45,375 nt of DNA from a virus: positions 1-45,375 of the IMG/VR virus record IMGVR_UViG_3300037010_001255; one strand, 5' to 3'. The notes under the pieces were generated by a model. The model worked only from the letters and a program-made list of their open reading frames with translations, was not told the DNA's origin and ran no database searches. Made by a program: the position numbers and the translations under genes. Below, one piece after another: positions 1-7,590 of the stretch; the first letter of the stretch is position 1; every line of letters begins with the position of its first letter.

Positions 1-2
1 GC

Positions 3-236
3 GCTGCCAAACAGACTACTGAGAATGTTGATAAAGCTAATGAAGCGACCAACAATGAAGTTGATAAGGTTGACGGCGAAATCAAGGCTGGCAAGCCGGA
101 AGCTAAGGCTCAGGCTGAAGTGGCCAAGGAAAAGAAGATTGCAATCCAGAGGGCCTCTGCTGGCGCTGCTGCCGCTGTCGTCGCTTTGGCTCCCCCTGTC
201 GTTCTGCCTCCCCCAATGCCCAGAGCTGGGAACTAA
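3..236 (+). CDS. Lys/Ala-rich helical protein, C-terminal part (5' end outside window)
   Basis: An open frame runs in from the left edge and stops at TAA 234-236. Its product is closely similar to the C-terminal third of the protein at 590-1360: both contain NNEVDK followed by an Asp/Glu-Ile/Val-Lys-Ala-Gly stretch, then PEAKAQAE and AKEK. It is therefore the first copy of a tandem duplication. The last 25 residues diverge into an Ala/Val/Pro-rich tail (APPVVLPPP), while the other copy ends in Lys. The function is unknown; the second copy suggests an abundant helical, possibly virion-associated protein. The other forward frame over this stretch is a shadow. Confidence 0.75.
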   Translation, partial: AAKQTTENVDKANEATNNEVDKVDGEIKAGKPEAKAQAEVAKEKKIAIQRASAGAAAAVVALAPPVVLPPPMPRAGN

Positions 237-270
237 GAATAAGCTACAGCCTAAGAGATAATCTGCAAAA

Positions 271-303
271 AATTCCCTCATGCATATGCATGAGGGAATT
301 TTT
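271..303. terminator. Palindromic terminator, copy 1
   Basis: A perfect 30-base palindrome (271-300, core CCCTCATGCATATGCATGAGGG) is flanked by A-rich and T-rich tracts, so it can terminate transcription on either strand. It lies 34 bases after the stop at 236. The same palindrome recurs at 1376-1403 after the second gene copy. Confidence 0.85.
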
Positions 304-488
304 ACGCCATTTTCAAGCGGCTTTCGGAAGCTGCTCGGAATTGAATAGAATTCTTTCACGTACTTTTTGTCTTTTAGTGATTGGACGAGTCGGCTCCATC
401 CTTCGTTTGTGTCATTGTAAAAGGCGCAGATTGTAGTGTTATTCCTTACAATATCGCAATTGGAATCGCAGGAGACTGCGATTGACAA
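304..488 (-). pseudogene. Relic of a small convergent ORF (copy 1)
   Basis: Read on the minus strand, 306-304 is a TAA preceded by codons for RAASESRLKMA. The corresponding end of the second repeat unit (1404-1440) encodes QAVSENRLKMA with the same TAA position. Upstream, the sensible reading moves to another frame (an ORF from a TTG at 488 reading NTTICAFYNDTNEGWSRLVQ), so this copy looks frameshifted. No SD-preceded ATG is visible. This is the only content seen in the 350-base stretch between the two large genes, apart from the start region of the next gene. Confidence 0.35.
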
Positions 489-589
489 AGAACATTGAAT
501 TAGTACTATCCCGGCTTCTCCAGAAAACATATCATGCTGGAGAGAAAAGGGGTATAATCTCAAACTCATCACCAATAAAGGAAACGAAA

Positions 590-1360
590 ATGGCACTGTT
601 TCTCTCTGAATCCGTCGGCTACACCAAGTCCATCTCCCTCGAGGAGGCTCTGATCGAATTGCACTCTATTGCCATGGAAGGCGGAGTCTTGACCGAGAGC
701 CTGCTCCGCGCTGACTTTATTATCCACGAGCAATCCCGCAATCTGTCCGAGTCCGAACAGGAAGAAAAGAAAATGGGCTTCTTCGCGAAGGCTTGGGAAG
801 CCATCAAGGCTTTCTGTAAGAAAGTCTGGATGGTGATTAAGCGCATCTGTAAGGCCATCTGGGAAAAGCTGAAGATGTATTGGAACAAGATCACCGGCAA
901 CAATGGCAACATCGAGAAGTCCAAGAAGGATGTCGAAATCGCTCGCTTGAAGGTGGCTAAAGCCCAGGAACTTGCTATCGTCGCCGAGCGCAAATATCCC
1001 TCCGTTGAAGATCTCCGTCGCGCCGTCCAGGACATCGAGATCAAGTACGAGCGCAAGATCACTGATGCTGAAAAATTGACCGGTACTGTCGAGATCACCA
1101 AGGACGAGCTTGGTAGGATATTCGCCACTACTGAACAGGTTACCAAGGCTGTCGATAAGACCGCTGATGCTAACAACAATGAAGTTGATAAGATTGACAG
1201 CGAAGTCAAGGCAGGTAATCCGGAAGCTAAGGCTCAGGCTGAATTGGCCAAGGAAAAGCAGGTTACGAACCAGAAGGCCGCTGCTTCCGTTGCCTCCGCT
1301 GCCTCCGCTCTGGCCGGTGGCTCTGAACCTGATGCCAAAGCTAAAAATAAGAAGAAATAA
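590..1360 (+). CDS. Lys/Ala-rich helical protein, possible internal virion protein
   Basis: A 256-residue protein of unknown function. I chose ATG 590 because AAAGGAAA sits just before it; the upstream TTG at 482 has no SD. The N-terminus MALFLSE is shared exactly with the unrelated protein at 21053. Residues of roughly 65-105 form Trp-rich amphipathic helix (FFAKAWEAIKAF, CKKVWMVIKRICKAIW). The remainder is predicted long charged helix ending in an Ala-rich stretch and KNKKK. It is a paralog of the truncated gene at 3-236. By analogy with T4 internal proteins that share an N-terminal targeting peptide, an internal or ejected virion protein is possible, but this is inference. Confidence 0.8.
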   Translation: MALFLSESVGYTKSISLEEALIELHSIAMEGGVLTESLLRADFIIHEQSRNLSESEQEEKKMGFFAKAWEAIKAFCKKVWMVIKRICKAIWEKLKMYWNKITGNNGNIEKSKKDVEIARLKVAKAQELAIVAERKYPSVEDLRRAVQDIEIKYERKITDAEKLTGTVEITKDELGRIFATTEQVTKAVDKTADANNNEVDKIDSEVKAGNPEAKAQAELAKEKQVTNQKAAASVASAASALAGGSEPDAKAKNKKK

Positions 1361-1375
1361 TCTGCACTAAAAAAA

Positions 1376-1404
1376 AATCCCTCATGCATATGCATGAGGG
1401 ATTT
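1376..1404. terminator. Palindromic terminator, copy 2
   Basis: AATCCCTCATGCA and its exact inverse form a 28-base palindrome preceded by eight A and followed by TTTT. It closes the gene ending at 1360 and, on the other strand, the relic ORF that begins upstream of it. It is the second copy of the element at 271-300. Confidence 0.85.
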
Positions 1405-1572
1405 TACGCCATTTTCAAGCGATTTTCGGAAACTGCTTGGAAATCGGCTTCGACTGCCACTGCATCACAGACTTCTTCATACCCTTGAAAATTTCGAAAA
1501 ATCTGGTACGATGTGCGAGAGCCTTTATCATACTCGACGGTCTCAATGAGATTCAGATTTGAATTTAGGCAT
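1404..1572 (-). pseudogene. Relic of a small convergent ORF (copy 2)
   Basis: On the minus strand, codons from 1553 to the TAA at 1404-1406 read LIETVEYDKGSRTSYQIF and finish in SENRLKMA, which matches the end of the relic at 304-488. The only ATG with an upstream purine tract is at 1572-1570 (MPKFKSE), but it is in another frame and stops after nine codons. One base too many near 1548-1556 would explain this. It is either a frameshifted gene of about 55 codons or non-coding sequence. The rest of 1405-1655 holds only the terminator of the next minus-strand gene. Confidence 0.35.
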
Positions 1573-1590
1573 TTTGTTTCTCTTGTGGAA

Positions 1591-1625
1591 TTATGACAAT
1601 GGCGTTTCTCTCGCCATTGTCATAA
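1591..1625 (-). terminator. Hairpin after the tail-hub/peptidase gene
   Basis: A 14-base-pair perfect stem (TTATGACAATGGCG with its complement) encloses a 7-base loop. It starts about 30 bases after the stop codon of the minus-strand gene that ends at 1656. The T-tract is weak. Confidence 0.7.
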
Positions 1626-1655
1626 TACATCAGCTGAAGCTCTTTATTTATACAA

Positions 1656-4367
1656 TTATACATACGACCCCTTGATTCTCAAAATCTTGCCGAACTTGAG
1701 AACATCTGGGGAGGTGATCTGCGATGCCGAGATCGGGGTGTAGTGACGTGCCTCCGGGGCCACAAGAATTTGTCTACGCTGCGTAGAATTGTAGTTCAGT
1801 CCAATGTGGATCCAGCGCCACTGCGAGCCATTCCCTTCGAGGATGATCTGGTCGAAGTTCAAACCACTTTGAATAGCCAACCAGAAGAATGGCTCGCACA
1901 GTAGGTCGCCCTGACCGGGGGACGGAATGATGTCGGCAGCTAGAGCCCACTTGTGCATCGACTTATTCGAATCATTCGAAGGGACATAATACCTGTAAAA
2001 AGAGTTTAGCTTACCCCCGGCTCCAGGGAACTTGCCGTACTTATTTATGATCGGGTCAAGTATCTGCTTCGAGAACTTTTGAGCGAAGCAGAAGACCTCG
2101 AAGTCAGCACACAGCTTCGCGCCGAGGTTCGGGTCGGTGCCATCCTTTAGCTCGTAGCAGTCCTTCAATTTGATGTTATCGGACATAGGGTATCCAGCGG
2201 GAATCTCCTTCGGGATCTCCGACCCGAGGTAGTCCTGTTTGCCCCAGAACGTACACTTGAACGGAGCACCTGCGCCAGTTGCCCTGATGATCGGCGGGGT
2301 GCGAACGCTGCCGGACCTGGCTGCTCCGGAGCCACCGCCTCCCTTCTCGCGAAAATAGCGGTAGTCGTTCTTCATTCGTCGGACTTTGTCGACGTAGCTT
2401 TCACGCTCTACGATTGCCCCATTCACAGTGATGTTCGGGATCGTTGTAAAGTACATATAGGCCGTCATCGAGACGCCGACTTTCTCGGACATCCAAGGCG
2501 TGGTGAAGTGATATTTTACCGCCTTGAGGCGGTACTCGCCAGAGTTGACTTCATCGTCGCGGTTGTAGAACTTAAGAGTATACTGAAGATTCTCGGTCAT
2601 CGAGAAGACATCCACGTTACAGAGCTGCACAGTGACGCTCAGGGCCTTCTCGCGGATGCTGTCCTGTAGCTGTGTCAAGTTATACGGGTTATCATTATTT
2701 CCCCAATATGTTCTCTGCACTGCATCGTCGTCCATGTTGATGTCGCAATCTGTCATCACTGAATCGTCCTGACTCGTCTGGATGACTCGTACGTTTTCAC
2801 CATCGATGATCTTTGAAGCATTGTTCTTCTTGATCTCGTACTGTTGCATAGTACGAACCACAAAGATATTGGATGTTTTGTCAATAACGGATCCTTCCTC
2901 GAATTCAGGAATCGTAAGGCGAGTGTTCTGATCCATGATTTCAATAAGGCACTGCTCCACCGTATTCTTGGCTGGGGCGCTACCGCCCTTGTCTGTTACT
3001 GTCACGAGCGTCTTGTTCGTGAACGCGCCGGTTGCTTCGTCCTTCTCAGAAACCACAGTATCGAACATGACACGGATCCCGGTCTTATAGACGCCGTACT
3101 TCTCTTGTAGCTGCTTGAGATTCTGTGCTACCGAGCCGGGATCGAGAATGATCTGTTCGTACTTCGTAACGTTGTCGGGTGGTGTGATCGTGAACTTCAC
3201 GATGTCTTTGTCTGCAACCTTCTTGTTCTTTTGATCGTTATAGGCTTCGTTCAGGATTGCCATGATGACGTCCAGAACCGTCACATCTATATACACCTTT
3301 GCACGAACCTTGCCATTGACGTCGACGTTGCGGCGGCTCACGAAGTCTAGTGAGATCTTATGACGCGGCACGCCAGCCATCGGGTGCGTCTCGAGTACAG
3401 CGTCCGTTGGCAGAATCAGGTTGACCGGCGTCATCGGGTGATTATCTAATACCGTTATCTTAATCAAGTACTCATTCTGCTGCTTCATCCGGTTGCGTTG
3501 CCACTTCCGGACCGTCATGTAGAACCGCAGCTGCTCGAAGTTCTCTTTGAAGTCCCGGTAGTGTAGATCTGTTAATGCCATAGATACGGTGTAGACTGGC
3601 ATAACGAGCAGATCATACTCCATTGTGTAAATGAACTCGTTGATGTATTGGTCGATCCGAACCATCTCGTTGTCGGGGCGGATATAGTACAGCTCGAAGT
3701 CGTAGACCCACTGATCGAGAACTCGCTCCGGAATACGCTGGTTTTTATCTCCATCCACAGCGGTCTGCAGTTTCGTGGGTTTATCTGACAGCTGCTCAGT
3801 TCTAGACTCGCCGAGGATTTTTTTCTTGATCATCTCGACTTGCTTCACGAGCGGCTTTATATCGTCAAGATAATCCTCGATGATACTCTTCTGCTCAGGA
3901 TTCAGTTCATCAGAACGGCATTTAGAGTCGAGGTCCTCGATAGAGTACTCCGTCAGCATAGCCGGGTTGAAGACCTTGTCGATCAGCTTGTCGCGGACAA
4001 GAGCAAGATCGGTGACGGCCAGCATCGCTTTGATGTACTTCTCATGTCCCTGCACGGCTTGTATCGTGGGTTCTTCGCCTTTATTTTGCCCGAGAAGCTC
4101 GTTGTAGACCTCCTCTATCATTACCTTTGTGGACGACAGCATTGCTGATTCGTATTTCTTGTAGATATCCGAATGCTTGAGCTTCAGGGTGTTAAGGTCA
4201 ACGAACTCCTTCTGATAGCGATTTTGCTCATCGATCTTCTTACCACTGGTCGGCTTCAGCCTCGACTGCGGTGGGTCGAGACGCTCGCTTATGTGTTCGA
4301 GCTTTAGCGAAGTCTGCTCGGTACGCTTAAGCTCATTCGCTAGATTGAAAATGGATGGAACTGTCAC
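1656..4367 (-). CDS. Tail-hub/baseplate-like protein with C-terminal M15 peptidase domain
   Basis: A 903-residue protein starting at GTG 4367, which has GGAG six bases upstream. The C-terminal 130 residues look like a zinc D,L-peptidase of the M15 (VanY/endolysin) type. The motif SMHKWALAADI gives metal ligands His805 and Asp812, and RWIHIGL gives His854. The usual Gly of SxHxxGxAxD is Ala808 here. The N-terminal 250 residues are charged and helical. The middle is beta-rich and resembles large virion proteins that sit at the tail tip. A hub that cuts peptidoglycan cross-links during infection is the likely role: the peptidase motif is seen, the hub assignment is inference. A strong terminator precedes it and its U-tract touches this gene's SD. 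Confidence 0.7.
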   Translation of the reverse strand: MTVPSIFNLANELKRTEQTSLKLEHISERLDPPQSRLKPTSGKKIDEQNRYQKEFVDLNTLKLKHSDIYKKYESAMLSSTKVMIEEVYNELLGQNKGEEPTIQAVQGHEKYIKAMLAVTDLALVRDKLIDKVFNPAMLTEYSIEDLDSKCRSDELNPEQKSIIEDYLDDIKPLVKQVEMIKKKILGESRTEQLSDKPTKLQTAVDGDKNQRIPERVLDQWVYDFELYYIRPDNEMVRIDQYINEFIYTMEYDLLVMPVYTVSMALTDLHYRDFKENFEQLRFYMTVRKWQRNRMKQQNEYLIKITVLDNHPMTPVNLILPTDAVLETHPMAGVPRHKISLDFVSRRNVDVNGKVRAKVYIDVTVLDVIMAILNEAYNDQKNKKVADKDIVKFTITPPDNVTKYEQIILDPGSVAQNLKQLQEKYGVYKTGIRVMFDTVVSEKDEATGAFTNKTLVTVTDKGGSAPAKNTVEQCLIEIMDQNTRLTIPEFEEGSVIDKTSNIFVVRTMQQYEIKKNNASKIIDGENVRVIQTSQDDSVMTDCDINMDDDAVQRTYWGNNDNPYNLTQLQDSIREKALSVTVQLCNVDVFSMTENLQYTLKFYNRDDEVNSGEYRLKAVKYHFTTPWMSEKVGVSMTAYMYFTTIPNITVNGAIVERESYVDKVRRMKNDYRYFREKGGGGSGAARSGSVRTPPIIRATGAGAPFKCTFWGKQDYLGSEIPKEIPAGYPMSDNIKLKDCYELKDGTDPNLGAKLCADFEVFCFAQKFSKQILDPIINKYGKFPGAGGKLNSFYRYYVPSNDSNKSMHKWALAADIIPSPGQGDLLCEPFFWLAIQSGLNFDQIILEGNGSQWRWIHIGLNYNSTQRRQILVAPEARHYTPISASQITSPDVLKFGKILRIKGSYV

Positions 4368-4377
4368 AGCTCACTCC

Positions 4378-4454
4378 AAAAAAAAAGTCATCTAACGAGA
4401 AGTTTCGTCGGTACGCCTATGCTACAGCGCACCGACGATCATCTCGTTAGATGA
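4378..4454 (-). terminator. Long two-part terminator hairpin with nine-T tract
   Basis: On the minus strand, a 13-bp stem (TCATCTAACGAGA with its complement, 4388-4400 / 4442-4454) encloses a second inner stem around CGTCGGT/ACCGACG. It is followed by nine T. The TAA of the gene ending at 4447 lies inside the stem. The T-tract runs straight into the GGAG Shine-Dalgarno of the next gene (4374-4377). Confidence 0.85.
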
Positions 4455-5505
4455 AAGAGAACAACACCGGCTCTTCAACGATCCCGCCAAAGTACTCCAG
4501 ATTGTAGTGGTTGAATTCCTTGCGCGATATCCGGTTGCAATCGTTAAATTGCGCGAGGATGTCAAGACGCTCAGCATCATCAACGGCGGAGGCATGGGCG
4601 AATACGTTGTAGCAGGAGTCACGCTCTCTCAGTTTCAGTATAGCATCGTCGGAGACCAGCCCCTCAACGGCGGAGTAGTCGATGAACTTCATCTCGCTCT
4701 GCCGGATCTTGTTGATTAGGTTGATGGCTTTCTTGTTTTTGAAGTCATCCACGGCGCACTCATCGTCGCCTCCGACGAGATTCAGAAACAGGCGTATGTA
4801 GGAGTCATCGATTGTGGTCTCTTCTTCCTTTTTGATTGTCCACTTGTTCTTCTCAAATAGATAACGGAAGAACTTGTTCCTCGAGATAGACCGTGAGTGT
4901 TCTCCATTTGCCCGGAAATTCAGGAAGTTGCGAAACTCGGATGATATCTCATGGAAGAGCGGATCATCTGACAGGAAAATATTGTGCACAGACAAGAGAT
5001 TATCCTTGACCAGCAGCGGTATGCAAGTCAGATCGCGTTCTCGCGAGTTCACCACCCGCAGCCCTGGTATACAAGGTGCTATCCGCTGCACCTTGTTGGC
5101 GAGAAAGCCGAGGTAAGATGGCTTAACTGTCTTACCTGTACGGACAGATCCGTACAGCTCGTTTATCGCCGTCTTGGCCGGATCCGGGAGACCGGAATCA
5201 AACAGCAGCACAAACTCAGCGCGGCAACTGCGCTTCTCTGTGAGGTAACGCTTATAGTGAACAACGAGGTTCAGCAGCTCCGCGATGACACGGTTTGAGC
5301 TCGGGATCAACTCCTGCGTTACAGCATCCTTATAATATTCAATCCGCATAATGTCAAGGACGTAGCGGACATCGATGAACATGGTGACTGTCGTGTCAAT
5401 GAGATTATCGCTAACAAGATCGTCTAGCATGCTATATCGTATCTTCTTTCGATTGAAGGCGAAGCTGACGATGTCGGACTCGTTCGCCTCGTGTTTGTGG
5501 CTCAT
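4447..5505 (-). CDS. Unknown protein downstream of the RNA polymerase genes
   Basis: A 352-residue protein if translated from ATG 5505, which is preceded by GAGGAAGAAGAACT, a good SD. The same frame stays open upstream through a run of ten A into the DUF4326 gene, giving a possible 445-residue fusion that starts at 5784. The protein has an alternating beta/alpha pattern with Asp at strand ends (MFIDVRYVLD, VLLFDSG, NIFLSDD). That is compatible with a PIN/5'-nuclease-like fold, but I cannot confirm it. It follows beta' and beta on the same strand, so a link to phage transcription is possible but unproven. Its stop codon lies in the stem of its own terminator. Confidence 0.75.
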   Translation of the reverse strand: MSHKHEANESDIVSFAFNRKKIRYSMLDDLVSDNLIDTTVTMFIDVRYVLDIMRIEYYKDAVTQELIPSSNRVIAELLNLVVHYKRYLTEKRSCRAEFVLLFDSGLPDPAKTAINELYGSVRTGKTVKPSYLGFLANKVQRIAPCIPGLRVVNSRERDLTCIPLLVKDNLLSVHNIFLSDDPLFHEISSEFRNFLNFRANGEHSRSISRNKFFRYLFEKNKWTIKKEEETTIDDSYIRLFLNLVGGDDECAVDDFKNKKAINLINKIRQSEMKFIDYSAVEGLVSDDAILKLRERDSCYNVFAHASAVDDAERLDILAQFNDCNRISRKEFNHYNLEYFGGIVEEPVLFSFI

Positions 5506-5784
5506 AGTTCTTCTTCCTCTATCTTTCGTTTTTTTTTTCGGGTTAGCGATCTCGATAAGCCAGTGTCCGTGGCACTCTTTTGGTTCGCAATGACAGATGA
5601 CATCCTTTCCGCGAAGTTCGTGGAGCGATTCCATGAGGTGGCGCTGTTTTGATAGCCATCGCTTGTATTTTGCTATGCATTGCAAATGCATCCCGTCCTT
5701 TCCGATGTGGAAGGGATTTGCCCACTTGCTGCCTGATGGGTACTCGCGACACAGACGACCAATGTAGATGGCTCCAGAGACCAC
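5502..5784 (-). CDS. DUF4326 domain protein, 3' end ambiguous at an A10 run
   Basis: About 90 residues matching the DUF4326 pattern: YIGR at the start, WANPF, a helix, then LRGKDVICHCEPKECHG. The Cys/His cluster (CHCEPKECHGH) is the family hallmark; the activity is not known to me. The start is GTG 5784, the only start codon directly before YIGR, and it has no clear SD. As sequenced, the frame continues through A10 (T5529-5538 on the plus strand) into the next gene. With nine A it would instead end in KRKIEEEEL and a TGA at 5504-5502. That TGA overlaps the ATG of the next gene, a classic coupled ATGA junction. Sequencing indel, polymerase slippage and genuine fusion are all open. Confidence 0.65.
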
Positions 5785-5838
5785 TCCATCTTGCTTGATT
5801 GTAGACTCGGGGCATCATCTCCTCAAAAGAATATATGA

Positions 5839-5862
5839 GCGGGAAGGGTTTCCCCTTCCCGC
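5839..5862 (-). terminator. Hairpin after the RNAP beta gene
   Basis: GCGGGAAGGG pairs with CCCTTCCCGC around a short loop, eight bases past the stop of the beta-like gene. The following bases on the minus strand are AT-rich (TCATATATTCTTTTG). Confidence 0.65.
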
Positions 5863-5869
5863 GCACTGA

Positions 5870-7324
5870 TCATTCAGACTGCGGGGTCTCCCACCGCTTC
5901 TCAAAGAACATGTCGTCGAGGCTATCGCAGAATGGCACGATTGAGCCACTCATACCGGGATCACCGGCAGATGACGCATTCAACGAGATATTCCCGATGA
6001 AGCTCGGATGCACACTCCGATACTTCACGAGGACATTACCACCACCAGCACCGAGTGACTGCGGACCGCGAGCCGAGTAGCGCAGTGCTACACCAAAGAC
6101 ATTCAGAGCGTTCGTGATATTGGAGTAGCGCAGCAGCTCGTTCATAATAAGTCTCTTCACGAGGAACATCGCACCAATGTTGGAAAACACTGTCTCGAGG
6201 CGCTTCATGTCGACATTTCGGCTGTTCAGGATGCGCACCGCGATCTCCGACCACTTGATAAGCAGCGGGAAGATCAGATACTCATACAGTCGGATACGAC
6301 GCGTGTAGATGTCGAGCCCGTCTGTGCGGTGAATAGCTTCGTAGTTCCAGACCATGTGTCGCACAATGTCGAATGTACTGTCTTTCTCGCCGTCCGGGAT
6401 CTCACGTAGATTCTTTTTGGTACGCTCGTCAAGGATCCGCTCGAGCGACGCAATGGACTTGTCGGCCTTGTCTAACTTTGCAGTCGGGCTGGTCAGAATC
6501 CGGCGCTTCCAAAAGTCTTTGTTCTCGAGGCTTGAGATTTTCTTCGTTGCTTCAAGTGCGTTGCATAGCGAGACGATGATATTGCGAAAATTCTCGTCTT
6601 CCTGCATTCGCTCTCGAAGCACCGCCACCATCACGTTCTTGTGTACTGCAAAGTACTCATAGTCTTCATCGCTGGTATCGACGCCCTCCCCGTCGAACAC
6701 GCAGACCTCTTCCTCGAGCCCCATCAGGCGTATGGTCTCGTCGAAACCATACTTGATGAAGAAGTACACGAAGAAATTCTTGAAACTGTTGATATTATTT
6801 GACTTTGTCTTGAAGAAGTCAAGCACAAATATCTTCCCAGTGTACTCGTTACCGCTTTCGGCTTCGATCGTCGTGATCTTGTGCCGGATTCCAAGCGGCA
6901 TCAGTAGTGTCTTCAGGAAGATACCGTTACGGACCGAGTACCAGTTCTTGTCGGCGATTTGCAAGATCGCATAGTATCGATTGCCATTCAGGATGAAGAA
7001 GAAGTCATCTACGAGTTTCGGGATAAACAGGTGAAGCTTGATATCTTTCTTCTCACTCTCCCACTCGATCTTGAATCGAGCCTCAATGAGGTCGAGACGC
7101 GATTCCTCGATGCTGATATTACGCTTCTGGATGTACTCGGAGCACTTTTCCTCCCCGACCCGCTCCATGTCAAGGAAAGTGATGCCAGGGATTGAGTTCA
7201 GTGTGGTGAACAAATCTCGGAAGTACGAGTCCACATCCTCCTTGTGGCGGATGTAGATCAAATCCTCGTTAAACCGCTCAGGATTCTCAGCTTGATACTT
7301 ACAGTACAGTATGTTCTGATGCAT
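5870..7324 (-). CDS. Phage RNA polymerase beta subunit, N-terminal half
   Basis: A 484-residue protein resembling the N-terminal half of a multisubunit RNA polymerase beta subunit. Around residues 110-150 is the lobe motif LNGNRYYAILQ, equivalent to the INGxERVIVSQL region. Near the C-terminus ARGPQSLGAGGG, then VHPSFIGNI and GDPGMSGSIVPF, align with the cellular LGPGGL, DVHPTHYGRI and ETPEGPNIGLI fork-loop region. The protein ends there, so the active-site C-half must be encoded elsewhere, as in phiKZ-like split polymerases. ATG 7324 has AAAGGAAAAGGAAG upstream; the in-frame extension to 7402 has no SD. It lies downstream of the beta' half on the same strand. Confidence 0.8.
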   Translation of the reverse strand: MHQNILYCKYQAENPERFNEDLIYIRHKEDVDSYFRDLFTTLNSIPGITFLDMERVGEEKCSEYIQKRNISIEESRLDLIEARFKIEWESEKKDIKLHLFIPKLVDDFFFILNGNRYYAILQIADKNWYSVRNGIFLKTLLMPLGIRHKITTIEAESGNEYTGKIFVLDFFKTKSNNINSFKNFFVYFFIKYGFDETIRLMGLEEEVCVFDGEGVDTSDEDYEYFAVHKNVMVAVLRERMQEDENFRNIIVSLCNALEATKKISSLENKDFWKRRILTSPTAKLDKADKSIASLERILDERTKKNLREIPDGEKDSTFDIVRHMVWNYEAIHRTDGLDIYTRRIRLYEYLIFPLLIKWSEIAVRILNSRNVDMKRLETVFSNIGAMFLVKRLIMNELLRYSNITNALNVFGVALRYSARGPQSLGAGGGNVLVKYRSVHPSFIGNISLNASSAGDPGMSGSIVPFCDSLDDMFFEKRWETPQSE

Positions 7325-7533
7325 CTTCCTTTTCCTTTTCGAAAAACTATTACTTGCTTGAAAACTGTCGATGTGATCTCGCGAGCGATCACAAGCTCTC
7401 ACACATCTTCCCCATTTGGCCTATTATAGCTGCACTCTTAGGAAGGATGAGTATACTTTTGTTATACGTCGTCTAAGTATTCCAAATGGCAGATGACGGA
7501 CTTCTATGTCTCTAATGACAGGGTCGTTCACAG

Positions 7534-7550
7534 CAATATAATATATAAAT
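7534..7550 (-). promoter_or_regulatory. AT-rich promoter-like motif before the beta gene
   Basis: The minus strand reads ATTTATATATTATATTG. Its TATATTAT core is shared with the motifs at 16710, 19011, 19662 and 42244. It lies after the terminator of the beta' gene and about 210 bases before the beta start, so it could restart transcription. The 7325-7552 stretch otherwise holds no gene that I can see. Confidence 0.4.
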
Positions 7551-7553
7551 AAA

Positions 7554-7586
7554 ACACCCTATGGGCATTTGTGGCTCATAGGGTGT
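7554..7586 (-). terminator. Terminator after the beta' gene
   Basis: ACACCCTATG pairs with CATAGGGTGT, with inner GC pairs. On the minus strand it is followed by TTTATTTAT, and it begins only five bases after the beta' stop codon. Confidence 0.8.
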
Positions 7587-7590
7587 ATGC

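Noticed and set aside
619-1209. Minus-strand 196-codon open frame opposite the first complete gene
   Set aside because: It is Ser/Leu-rich shadow sequence without an SD. The plus-strand gene is supported by its paralog.
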